The translations under genes were made by a program, and so were the position numbers. Below are positions 35,413 to 44,085 of a stretch of DNA of 64,000 nucleotides, one piece after another. A model generated the notes under the pieces. The model was not told where the DNA came from. It searched no databases and worked only from the letters and a program-made list of their open reading frames with translations. The first letter of the stretch is position 1; each line of letters opens with the position of its first letter. This DNA is from Clostridioides sp. ES-S-0054-01 (GTDB lineage Bacteria > Bacillota > Clostridia > Peptostreptococcales > Peptostreptococcaceae), in NCBI GenBank assembly GCA_021561035.1, contig CP067346.1, positions 2,573,001 through 2,637,000 of the forward strand. Reading direction: 5' to 3'.

Positions 35413-36113
35413 TTTTTTATACTCCTTTCTCCCCACATATATCCAACCCCTCTTACTGTTTTTATATATTTAGGTTCAGATGGATTTTTTTCAACCTTTT
35501 GTCTAAGTCTTCTTATATTTACTGCAATCGTATTATCATCTACAAAATTACCACTACTATCCCATAAAGATTCTAACAGTTGTTCTTTAGTCAATGTCTG
35601 CATAGAATTTTCCATCAAATATTTTAATAGTTTTGTCTCTGTCTTACTTAAAATTATCTCTTCTTCCTTATCATCTGTTCTTATAATTAATTTATTTTCT
35701 ATATAATAAAAGAATAAATCATCACAAACTAATAGAGTATAATTTTTTACTGTATTTACTCTTTTCATAAGCGCATTCACTTTTGATATTAATACCATCA
35801 AGCTAAAAGGCTTTGTGATATAATCATCTGCACCTAAATCATATCCTGTGACAATATCCACCTCTTCATCAAGAGCTGTCAACATTATTATGTAAACATC
35901 ACTTTTCTTTCTAATCTCCTCACAAAAGTCAAAACCACTACCATCAGGTAGACCTATATCGGAAATAATTAAGCATATCTCTTCTTTTGCGAAAATATTT
36001 TTTGCTTCTTCTATACCAAATGCACTAAAAACATTGTATCCTTCTTTTTTTAATTTAAAACTAATTCCTCTATTTAAAGATTTGTCATCTTCCAAAAGTA
36101 GTATATTATTCAT
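35406..36113 (-). CDS. OmpR-family response regulator
   Basis: This 235-residue regulator has a receiver domain with acidic residues D9-D10, phospho-acceptor D52 (ISDIGLPDG), T in MLTALDEE and K in DDYITKPFS, and a winged-helix DNA-binding domain from ~residue 125 (LSKTETKLLKYLMEN, then NIRRLRQKVE and KTVRGVGYMW). The start is placed at ATG 36113, which has GGAGG nine bases upstream; an ATG seven codons earlier would contain that site. It partners the overlapping histidine kinase and likely activates the downstream ABC exporter genes. Confidence 0.92.
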   Translation of the reverse strand: MNNILLLEDDKSLNRGISFKLKKEGYNVFSAFGIEEAKNIFAKEEICLIISDIGLPDGSGFDFCEEIRKKSDVYIIMLTALDEEVDIVTGYDLGADDYITKPFSLMVLISKVNALMKRVNTVKNYTLLVCDDLFFYYIENKLIIRTDDKEEEIILSKTETKLLKYLMENSMQTLTKEQLLESLWDSSGNFVDDNTIAVNIRRLRQKVEKNPSEPKYIKTVRGVGYMWGERSIKKC

Positions 36114-36147
36114 CCCTATATCCTCCATTATCATACATACTAGATAA

Positions 36148-36156
36148 ATTATATCA
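36148..36156 (-). promoter_or_regulatory. Extended -10 promoter of the two-component operon
   Basis: TGATATAAT on the minus strand is a perfect extended -10 element about 35 bases before the response-regulator ATG. No -35 box is recognisable. Confidence 0.5.
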
Positions 36157-36321
36157 TACTAGTAAAATCATTTTTTTATCAATTTGTAAATATATCAGAA
36201 GTTGTTAATATGATTTCATTTACTTGAATAAAAACTAAAAATAGCCATAATACTATACCATTTAGTGTAATTATTTTTCATAACATACAATTTTATTTAA
36301 AAGTAATCATGTTAAAGCATA

Positions 36322-36366
36322 AAAACAAAGGAAATTAATATTTATATAACCAATTTCCTTTGCTGT
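36322..36366 (-). terminator. Terminator after surface 5'-nucleotidase
   Basis: An 11-bp perfect stem (36326-36336 with 36352-36362) is followed by TTTTTATGC on the minus strand, about 55 bases after the nucleotidase stop. Confidence 0.8.
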
Positions 36367-36418
36367 TTACTATTATCTAAAATTAAATTACTATCTACTA
36401 ACTTTTGCTCATTAATTT

Positions 36419-38260
36419 TTATTTTGATTTTTTATCCTTTAACTCTTTTTGATTAAAATTCAATAAACATATTAATGTACTTGAAACTATAAATATAATT
36501 ATACTATTTGAAAAACCTAAATCTCCTGTTTTAGGAGATTTTTCTTTAGCTTCTCTTTTAGATATTCCTAGATTAGAACTTTCTCTAGCACTTGTTTTAT
36601 CTAAGCTTTTATTTTTATCACTATCAGAGCTTTTTATATTATTAGATAGATTCTCTTCATTATCATTGATACTTTTTTCATTTTCACTTAATATCAAATC
36701 ACTCTCATGATTCTTGCTTATTAACTCATCTTTAGATTTAATACCAATTCTTCCATCTACAATTTTTGATATTTCTTTTTTGTACTCTATATATTCAATG
36801 ACTGCACTCTCTAAATTTCCAAACTCCTTTAGTACTGGCTCTTTTGAAAAACAAGGAAATTCATCTCCACCTGAGGCTATATAATCATTCGTTGCAACTA
36901 CATACTTTTTATTTAAATCTAATGGCTTTCCTTCTTTTTGAATACCTGTTATTCTTTCACCTTCTTTTTGTTTAGGATTAAAGTAATATGAAATTCCTCC
37001 TACTTGTAAAAAGGCTGAACTTTTTTCTGGATAAAGTTTTACTCCATGCTCCAACACATCTTTAATCTGTGCTCCTGTAAGCTCTTTGGTAACTATAGTA
37101 TTGCTAAAAGGAAATACATCTACAATATCTCTTCTTGTTATATTGCCTTTTTCTATCGTATCTCGAATATTCCCTCCATTAAATAAAGAAATATCAGCAT
37201 TAGTTTTATCTAGTAAAATGTCACTTATTAAATTACCTAAATTAGTTTCTTTTATCCTTACATTTTCATATGAACCATCCAGAGTATTTGTAGTTACACC
37301 TATAACTTTATCTAATATTTTTTCTTGTTGTTCTTTTATTTTATCAACCTTTTTACTTACATCAAAGTCAAGCTTATATCTTAATGCTTCTTCTTTTCCG
37401 ATTAATCTAGCTGATTTATTTTCTATTTTTATATTTTCTATATCATTAGTATCCAAAGTTAATTTTACCTCACCAATGTTCTCTAAATATTGTCCAGTAC
37501 TTACAATCAATGTATCACCCACCTGTTTACCATTTTCAAACTTAGTGTGGCTGTGCCCATCAATAATCAAATCAATTCCTTGAACCTCATTTGCTATGTC
37601 TATACTATTCGGCTTACTTAAACTGTTTGTACCAATATGACATATTGCAACTATTACATTGGCACCTTTTCCTTTTAATTCATTTACTTGTTCTGTTGCA
37701 CTTTCTATAGGATTTTTAAACTCTAACCCTTCCACATTTTTAAATCTAGTTTTGCTCTTTGTTTCCTGGGTTGAGAGTCCAAAAAATCCTATTTTTATTC
37801 CATCTATTTCTTTTATATCATTACTATCAAAAACTTTTTTTCCATTTTCAAAAATATTTGATGACAAAAATTTTAAAGTATTCTCTCCTAAATTAGCACT
37901 TTTAGATAACTCAAACAGTCTATCTTTTCCATAATTAAAGTCATGATTTCCAGGAGTAATATAGTCATATCCAGCACACTTAATTAATTCAATTGCACTT
38001 TTCCCTCTATCCATATTTACTATTGAAAGTCCATGCAAACAGTCTCCTGCATCTACTAAAATTGAGTTTGGAGTTTCTTTTTTCAATGTGGCTAGATTTC
38101 CTATTTGTATATGGTCATCACCTTCAGCATATCTTCCATGTATATCATTAGTGTGAAAAATAGTTATTTCTTCAAATCGCTCTAGTCCATAAGAAATAAA
38201 ACTCTGACTTGTTGTAATTAGAATTATAATTACCAAAATTAAATACCTTCTAATCTTCAA
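36419..38260 (-). CDS. Sortase-anchored 5'-nucleotidase/UDP-sugar hydrolase
   Basis: This 613-residue secreted phosphoesterase dephosphorylates nucleotides outside the cell. In order: an N-terminal signal peptide (MKIRRYLILVIIILITTSQS), a metallophosphoesterase domain with HTNDIHGR, DAGDCLHG, GNHDFNYG and GHSHTKFE, and a 5'-nucleotidase C-terminal domain with GNLISDILLD and NDYIASGGDEF. A Ser/Asn/Lys-rich spacer (~510-574) leads to SPKTG (575-579), a TM helix and a positive tail. SPKTG is the motif type reported for C. difficile sortase B, so it should be wall-anchored. The start is TTG at 38260 with GGAGG ahead. A plausible job is extracellular nucleotide scavenging or adenosine generation. 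Confidence 0.9.
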   Translation of the reverse strand: MKIRRYLILVIIILITTSQSFISYGLERFEEITIFHTNDIHGRYAEGDDHIQIGNLATLKKETPNSILVDAGDCLHGLSIVNMDRGKSAIELIKCAGYDYITPGNHDFNYGKDRLFELSKSANLGENTLKFLSSNIFENGKKVFDSNDIKEIDGIKIGFFGLSTQETKSKTRFKNVEGLEFKNPIESATEQVNELKGKGANVIVAICHIGTNSLSKPNSIDIANEVQGIDLIIDGHSHTKFENGKQVGDTLIVSTGQYLENIGEVKLTLDTNDIENIKIENKSARLIGKEEALRYKLDFDVSKKVDKIKEQQEKILDKVIGVTTNTLDGSYENVRIKETNLGNLISDILLDKTNADISLFNGGNIRDTIEKGNITRRDIVDVFPFSNTIVTKELTGAQIKDVLEHGVKLYPEKSSAFLQVGGISYYFNPKQKEGERITGIQKEGKPLDLNKKYVVATNDYIASGGDEFPCFSKEPVLKEFGNLESAVIEYIEYKKEISKIVDGRIGIKSKDELISKNHESDLILSENEKSINDNEENLSNNIKSSDSDKNKSLDKTSARESSNLGISKREAKEKSPKTGDLGFSNSIIIFIVSSTLICLLNFNQKELKDKKSK

Positions 38261-38670
38261 TATAAATTAGCCTCCTCAAATTAGTTTTAGCTTTAAGATA
38301 AAATTTATATTTTACATAAAACTTTTTAGATAAATATTAAACTATAGTAAGATTGATTAGTGTAATTTTTAATATTTATCTATCAATTTAATTTTGTCCA
38401 TATCCAATTAGTTTTAATCTAATTACATTTTTTCACATCTATATTTTTCTTTTATTATATAAAATTATTATTTTAAAATCTTTTCAACTGGTCTCTTTTA
38501 AAAGTCCATTGAGGTACTTTTAAATCACCTTGTTATATAAAAACTCTATTTGATAATATTTCTTGACTCAAATACACATTTATTGTTATATTTAATGTTA
38601 AAATAATTATAATAGGATATCATAATAAAAACAAACAGCAGACTTGTGTTAATTTTAGAAAGGGGAAAAA
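38261..38670. other. Divergent intergenic region with dyad
   Basis: 410 bases between the nucleotidase (minus) and ribonuclease Z (plus). It contains a 9-bp dyad, TTTAAAAGT (38497-38505) with ACTTTTAAA (38516-38524), and for rnz a -10 TATAAT at 38608-38613, with TTGTTA 19 bases upstream. No gene is seen. Confidence 0.45.
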
Positions 38671-39588
38671 ATGATAGATTTAACTTTACTTGGATGTGGT
38701 GGAAATGTACCTACGCCAAACAGATTTCTATCCTCTGTATTTATAAACTATAAAGGTAGAAAAATACTAATTGACTGTGGAGAAGGTACTCAGGTATCTA
38801 TGAAGCTAAAAAAATGTGGCTTTAAAGATATAGACTTAATTTGTATAACCCATTTACATGGTGACCATATATTTGGACTTTTAGGACTTTTATCAACGAT
38901 TGGAAATAGCGGTCGTACAAGTGATTTAACTATAATTGGCCCAGTTGGAATAGTCGATTGTATTCGTTCTATGAGAAATTTAGTAGAATATATACCATAT
39001 ACTTTAAAAATTATAGAAAATCCTCAAGGCAATTTTTCTTTAGATAATAAATTTTTAAGAAATTTAGAAATTTCAACAATCAATTTAGAACACTCCATAG
39101 AGTGTTTAGGATACAGTTTTAATTTTAAAAGAAACCCTAAATTTGATATAGATAAAGCAACTAAAAATGAAGTTCCTAAAATGTTATGGAATAAGCTCCA
39201 AGAAGGTCAAAGTATAGTTTTAGATTCAAAAAAATACACTTCAGATATGGTCTTAGGAGAATCGAGAAAGGGAGTTAAGATAAGTCTTACAACCGATACA
39301 AGACCTATAGAATCAATACCAGACTTTATAAAAGATAGTGATTTATTTATATGTGAAGCCATGTATGGTGATGATTTAGATATATCAAAAGCTGTTAGAA
39401 ACAAACATATGACTTTTAGAGAAGCTGCGAATCTTGCAAATCTAGGAAATGTTAAACAACTTTTACTGACACATTTTAGCCCTTCTCTAGATACACCTAG
39501 TATGTATTTAGAAAATGCTACTAATGTTTTTGAAAAGACCATTCTTGGAGAAGATAGATTAAGTCTACATTTAAATTTTGATGAATAA
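38671..39588 (+). CDS. rnz: Ribonuclease Z
   Basis: This 305-residue metallo-beta-lactamase-fold endonuclease removes 3' trailers from tRNA precursors. The zinc motif HxHxDH is THLHGDHIFGLLG (near residue 60); earlier GCGGNVPTP and DCGEGTQ are typical of short-form tRNase Z. Further metal ligands are seen in EHSIECLGY, TDTRP and LLTHFSP. GAAAGGGG precedes the ATG. Single gene, ending at a bidirectional terminator. Confidence 0.95.
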   Translation: MIDLTLLGCGGNVPTPNRFLSSVFINYKGRKILIDCGEGTQVSMKLKKCGFKDIDLICITHLHGDHIFGLLGLLSTIGNSGRTSDLTIIGPVGIVDCIRSMRNLVEYIPYTLKIIENPQGNFSLDNKFLRNLEISTINLEHSIECLGYSFNFKRNPKFDIDKATKNEVPKMLWNKLQEGQSIVLDSKKYTSDMVLGESRKGVKISLTTDTRPIESIPDFIKDSDLFICEAMYGDDLDISKAVRNKHMTFREAANLANLGNVKQLLLTHFSPSLDTPSMYLENATNVFEKTILGEDRLSLHLNFDE

Positions 39589-39630
39589 TTTAATGTAATC
39601 TTTATTATCAAAAATTTAGAATAAAAATTT

Positions 39631-39682
39631 AGGAATGAATTTTACCTTGATAAAAATATTTTAGGCAAATTCATTCCTTTAA
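39631..39682. terminator. Bidirectional terminator
   Basis: A perfect 12-bp stem (AGGAATGAATTT, 39631-39642, with 39667-39678) with a 24-base loop lies between convergent rnz and the flavoprotein gene, with T-rich flanks. Confidence 0.78.
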
Positions 39683-39718
39683 TTGCTTGCAACTATATTA
39701 ACTATAATCTAAATACTA

Positions 39719-41053
39719 TTATTTAGATACATTTCCAGCTACATTTAAAACATCCCATGTTCTTGCAAATGGTGGAGCATAACACAAATCTAACATTCCA
39801 AGTTGCTTTGTAGTCATTTTTCCAAAGATAGCAGCTGCCAATACATTTGCTCTTTGTACAGCATCCTTAAAACCTGCCACTTGTCCACCTAAAATAACTT
39901 TTGTATCTGCATCATAAATAAGCTTTACATATATTTTATTTCTTCCTGGGTAATAATGAGTTTGATTATAGTCAGAAATAAATTTAGATTTGACATTTAT
40001 GCCTAAATCTTTAGCTTGTCTTTCTGTAATTCCAGTTGAAGCAGCTTCCATATCCATAATCTTTATACAACTTGAAGATAGTGAACCTTGATAAGAAACT
40101 TCTCTTCCTGCTAGGTTTTCTCCTACTATCCTACCCAATTTATTAGCTCCAGTAGCTAAAGGCACATATACATTTTCATTACTTACTATATTTTTTATAG
40201 TTGCACAATCTCCAGCAGAGTATATATCCTCTACAGAAGTTCTTCCATACTCATCAACCACTATAGCCCCATTTTTTAGCATTTTTATATTAGTATTTAA
40301 CAAAAACTCTGTATTAGGTCTTACACCAGTAGCAATTATTACTACATCTGTATCTATTTCGCCTTTATTTGTTATAACTTTTTGTACTTTATCTTCTCCA
40401 TACAGTTCTACAACCATTTCATCCAAGTGCAGTTTAACATTATGTCTATTTATTTCTTCTTCTAATACATCTGTAATTTCCTTATCAAATACTTGTGGTA
40501 ATATTCTATCTTCCAACTGAATTACATGTACATCTTTACCTAATTTCTTACATGCCTCAACTGCTTCTAATCCTATAAAACCAGCACCTATTATTGTCAC
40601 TCTTTTATTTTCTTCATTGCTTAAAAGTTTTTTTAAATATTCCCCATCATATAAACTTTTTAATGTGGAAACATTCTTCAATTCTAAATTTTTTATAGGA
40701 GGCATAATACTTCTTGCTCCTGTTGCTATCATCAATTTATCATAGTAATCTTCATATATTTCACCTGTTTTTATATTTTTTACTTTTATTTTCTTAGATT
40801 CACTATCAACCTCAATAACCTCTCTAAATATATTTAAATCAATCCCAGACTCTCTAAGTTTTTCAGGTGTTCTTGCTAATAAGTCATTAGCATCATCAAA
40901 AAATCCTCCAACAAAGTATGGTAATCCACAGGCACCAAAAGATACTATCTCTGTTTTTTCATAAACAACCACTTCATACTCAGGTTTTATTCTTTTTAAT
41001 TTTGCTGCAGCACTCATACCAGCTGCAACACCACCAATTATTATTACTCTCAT
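39719..41053 (-). CDS. CoA-disulfide reductase / NADH oxidase family flavoprotein
   Basis: This 444-residue FAD- and NAD(P)H-binding oxidoreductase belongs to the single-cysteine disulfide reductase group. FAD motif is IIGGVAAGMSAAAKL, the redox Cys is C43 in SFGACGLPYFVGG, the NAD motif is TIIGAGFIGLEAVE, the second FAD motif is DIYSAGDCA, and the C-terminal dimerisation domain ends with LDLCYAPPFARTWDVLN. These features fit CoA-disulfide reductase, NADH oxidase or peroxidase, and the sequence alone does not decide. AAAGGAG precedes the ATG. The cystine transporter gene is divergent, so a thiol redox role is attractive but inferred. Confidence 0.85.
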   Translation of the reverse strand: MRVIIIGGVAAGMSAAAKLKRIKPEYEVVVYEKTEIVSFGACGLPYFVGGFFDDANDLLARTPEKLRESGIDLNIFREVIEVDSESKKIKVKNIKTGEIYEDYYDKLMIATGARSIMPPIKNLELKNVSTLKSLYDGEYLKKLLSNEENKRVTIIGAGFIGLEAVEACKKLGKDVHVIQLEDRILPQVFDKEITDVLEEEINRHNVKLHLDEMVVELYGEDKVQKVITNKGEIDTDVVIIATGVRPNTEFLLNTNIKMLKNGAIVVDEYGRTSVEDIYSAGDCATIKNIVSNENVYVPLATGANKLGRIVGENLAGREVSYQGSLSSSCIKIMDMEAASTGITERQAKDLGINVKSKFISDYNQTHYYPGRNKIYVKLIYDADTKVILGGQVAGFKDAVQRANVLAAAIFGKMTTKQLGMLDLCYAPPFARTWDVLNVAGNVSK

Positions 41054-41392
41054 TTTATCTCTCCTTTGATGTCTAATTAATTTCTTTACTTATTTTGAGC
41101 TTTTCATTTGATATATATTCTATGTACACATCTTTATAATAAATCAAAGTTATTTTTTTAACATTTTTTTATTTGAAATCAAATTTTATAAAAGCTGTTT
41201 TATCTTTTCTTACCCTAAATTAAATTCTTTGACCATATATTATACCCTATTTTTCTGTATTTAATCACATTTCTGTAAATTAAATTAATTTATCCTATTT
41301 CAGTAAATTATGATATAATATTGACATTTTTTTAATATATTGATATTATTTAAGCTTAGAAAAATTTATTTTTAGATAAAGGAGAAAAAATA
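41054..41392. promoter_or_regulatory. Divergent control region with tandem TTTCTGTA repeats
   Basis: Between the flavoprotein (minus) and cystine transporter (plus) lie three similar words, TTTCTGTATTTAA (41252), TTTCTGTAAATTA (41270) and TTTCAGTAAATTA (~41298). An extended -10 TGATATAAT (41311-41319) for the transporter follows. The repeats may be regulator contacts. Confidence 0.45.
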
Positions 41393-42781
41393 TTGGAAAG
41401 TTCATTCTTATCACAATTTCTTATGATTACAGATTTTAAAACAATTTTTTTCATAATCTTGCTTCTAGGTACATTCTTTATTGTTAGACAATTTGAAAAG
41501 AAAAAAATTAAATTTTCATTGAGAACAATATATGCTACAATACTAGGACTTATATTAGGAATTATAATTCAAGCTTTTGCTGGTTTTCCTAATGATACAA
41601 CTCAAGTCACTTGGCTACAAGAAGTAAGTAAATGGTATAGCCTATTTGGCTCTGGATTTATGGACTTATTAAAAATGTTAGTAGTACCTTTAGTTTTCTT
41701 ATCTATCATAAAAGTAATTATTAATATGAAAGATAACAATCTTAAAACTCTGACATTTAAGTCTTTAGGTATGCTTCTTACTACTACTGCTATAGCTGCA
41801 ATTGTTGGAATTGTCGTTGCAAATATAATGAAGTTAGGTGTAGGAGTCAATCTTCCTACTTTAGAAGTAAATCAAGAGCTTAAAGAAATAAATTCTCTTG
41901 TCGATACTTTAAGAGGATTACTACCATCTAATCCTGTAATGGCTATGGCAAATGGAAATATTGTAGCTACAATAATATTTGCTACATTTATAGCTACATC
42001 AATAAAGAGATTAAGTAAAAAACATTTTGAAACAATAAAACCATTTATAGATTTTATAGAAGCATCTTATAAAATAATTGTAAGTGTATCTATGACTGTT
42101 ATTAAATTTATGCCCTATGCTGTTGTTGCTCTACTTGCAAACACAATAACTTCACAAGGTATTAACTCAATAGTATCTGTTTTACATTTTATATTGGCTC
42201 TTTATATATCAGTTGCAATATTGTTTGTTATACATTTAATTTTTATAACTTTAAATGGTTTAAATCCCATTAATTATATAAAAAATTCAATTGAAGCTCT
42301 ACTTCTAGCATTTACTTCTCGTTCTAGTTTAGGAACATTGCCTGTGACTATAGAAAGTCTAGTACAAAATCACGGAGTTGATGAGGGTGTATCAAGCTTT
42401 ACAGCAAGTTTAGGTGCAAATATGGGTATGAATGGTTGTGCAGGTATATATCCCGCTTTAATGGCTGTAACACTTGCTAATATGGCTGGTGTAAACATGG
42501 ATATGAGCTTTTATGTTATGTTGTTAATAGTTATAACAATTAGTTCTTTTGGAATAGCAGGGCTTCCAGGAACTGCTACAATGGCAGTTTCAGTTGTTAT
42601 ATCTGGAGTGGGTCTTGGCTCTTATTTCCCATTAGTTGGTGGTATACTTGCAATAGACCCTATACTAGATATGGGACGTACAATGATAAATGTTAATGGT
42701 GCTATGATATCGTCAATCACTGTAGGAAAATCACTTGGAAAAGTCGATAAAGAAGTGTTTAACAAGAAAAATATTTCTTAA
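41393..42781 (+). CDS. tcyP: L-cystine uptake symporter, TcyP-like
   Basis: This 462-residue dicarboxylate/amino acid:cation symporter (DAACS family) closely fits the Bacillus cystine importer TcyP in length and motifs. SRSSLGTLPVTIESL (serine-rich reentrant loop), ASLGANMGMNGCAGIYPAL (TM7 substrate region) and GLPGTATMAVSVV are visible. About eight TMs plus two hairpins are expected. The start is TTG at 41393 with AAAGGAG eight bases upstream; the next ATG is ten codons later with no site. Cystine is the most likely substrate; glutamate/aspartate are less likely because their family signature differs. Confidence 0.83.
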   Translation: MESSFLSQFLMITDFKTIFFIILLLGTFFIVRQFEKKKIKFSLRTIYATILGLILGIIIQAFAGFPNDTTQVTWLQEVSKWYSLFGSGFMDLLKMLVVPLVFLSIIKVIINMKDNNLKTLTFKSLGMLLTTTAIAAIVGIVVANIMKLGVGVNLPTLEVNQELKEINSLVDTLRGLLPSNPVMAMANGNIVATIIFATFIATSIKRLSKKHFETIKPFIDFIEASYKIIVSVSMTVIKFMPYAVVALLANTITSQGINSIVSVLHFILALYISVAILFVIHLIFITLNGLNPINYIKNSIEALLLAFTSRSSLGTLPVTIESLVQNHGVDEGVSSFTASLGANMGMNGCAGIYPALMAVTLANMAGVNMDMSFYVMLLIVITISSFGIAGLPGTATMAVSVVISGVGLGSYFPLVGGILAIDPILDMGRTMINVNGAMISSITVGKSLGKVDKEVFNKKNIS

Positions 42782-42796
42782 AATAAGTATAAAAAT

Positions 42797-42840
42797 AAAT
42801 GGCTAATTTTTAATCAGTTAGCCATTTATTTTTTATTTTA
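42797..42840 (+). terminator. Terminator after cystine transporter
   Basis: AAATGGCTAA (42797-42806) pairs perfectly with TTAGCCATTT (42818-42827), followed by ATTTTTTATTTT. Confidence 0.85.
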
Positions 42841-42861
42841 TTAGAAAATTTATTGACACAT

Positions 42862-44070
42862 TTATTCACAAAATGGAAAAAATTCTTTTACAAGATTCTG
42901 AGGATATACAGATATAAAAACAAAGTCGTAGTCTTGAGACTTTGCATATTCTAATATATCTCCATCATAATATCTAGGGTCTATCATATCTATATTTGAA
43001 CAAACAGAGGAAAAGAATGCTGCTGTTGGTACGATTAAAGAGTCTTTAACAAATAGCACTTTTAATCCTTCTGGATTTTCTGTATTTTTTATTTTAACTA
43101 ATGGTCTATTTCCCAATAAATATGTAAAATACTTGTCTGATTGAGCATTCATTAAATTAAGGTCTGCATTAAAAGGATATGATAATATCAAACTCTCTTC
43201 AAATCTTCCTTTTAATTCAAATTTCTGTGATTTAGAATCTGTATAATATGTATAATTGGTCTTAAATTTAGGATAAATTAATGTAAAATCATCTATCCCG
43301 CCATATAAAATACCAGTCTTCCTTCCCATAGAACCAAGAAATGACTTAGGGTATAGAATTGAATTATAATTTTCCTTATCTCTATAATAATGATTTTCAT
43401 CTAAATTCATACTGTATTTTTTATTGAGTTGCTCAACTAACTCTCCAAAAGCCCAAAAAGAAGTTTCTACTTTCCAGTGATGGTCTGTTTTAAAAAATAA
43501 ATCATCTTTTGGAATACCACTTTTTAAAATATTTTCCCTAAAATCAATATAGTCAACATTGTACTTTTTTAGTTGATTTAAAAAATTGTCTGCTGTCTCA
43601 TTACTATAAGAATACGGTATGCCTTTTGGAAATTTTGTCACTCCTTTTATGTACTTATCTGGAGTCATTAAGTAAACTAATTTCGTGTTTTGTTTCTCCA
43701 TTTCCTCAGAAAATTTTCTTACCCTATCTGCTAGTACACCAACTTGATTTGGAGATTTAGCAAAATACGTATAATGCATCTTACCAGAAGTATCCTTTAC
43801 AACGCTAAACTTTGAAAATTCATTTTTACCCATTAGTTTTTGTAAATATCCATAAGTTTCAATAAATGTATTTTTATATATTACTTTATCATTTACGGTA
43901 TTATCAATAGATGATATTGTCTCTTTTAAACTACTTCTCTCAGAAACTGAATTTTTTATTTCCTGTATCATATCTTTTCCAGAATACCAAATATTAAAGA
44001 TAGAGAAAGCGAATAAAACAATTAAGAACATAATTGCAGTTATTAATCTTATTTTGAAAAATCTACTCAT
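42862..44070 (-). CDS. AlgX/DltD-like SGNH O-acetyltransferase of exopolysaccharide operon
   Basis: This 402-residue protein has one N-terminal TM helix (residues ~10-30) and an extracytoplasmic SGNH-like domain of the AlgX/AlgJ type. VYLMTPDKY lies early in the domain, KTDHHWKVETSFWAFGEL supplies the conserved Asp-His pair, and VLFVKDSLIVPTAAFF carries the serine block. In alginate and cellulose acetylation systems such proteins receive acetyl from an MBOAT partner and place it on the polymer. The MBOAT gene lies 15 bases upstream on the same strand. It is the last gene of the five-gene operon. Direct acetylation of glucan is inference. Confidence 0.82.
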   Translation of the reverse strand: MSRFFKIRLITAIMFLIVLFAFSIFNIWYSGKDMIQEIKNSVSERSSLKETISSIDNTVNDKVIYKNTFIETYGYLQKLMGKNEFSKFSVVKDTSGKMHYTYFAKSPNQVGVLADRVRKFSEEMEKQNTKLVYLMTPDKYIKGVTKFPKGIPYSYSNETADNFLNQLKKYNVDYIDFRENILKSGIPKDDLFFKTDHHWKVETSFWAFGELVEQLNKKYSMNLDENHYYRDKENYNSILYPKSFLGSMGRKTGILYGGIDDFTLIYPKFKTNYTYYTDSKSQKFELKGRFEESLILSYPFNADLNLMNAQSDKYFTYLLGNRPLVKIKNTENPEGLKVLFVKDSLIVPTAAFFSSVCSNIDMIDPRYYDGDILEYAKSQDYDFVFISVYPQNLVKEFFPFCE

Positions 44071-44085
44071 ACTTTTCCTCCTCCA

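Noticed and set aside
38497-38524. 9-bp dyad read as a terminator
   Set aside because: No T run on either strand and it is not at a gene end. It may be an operator, but the signal is too weak for a separate claim.
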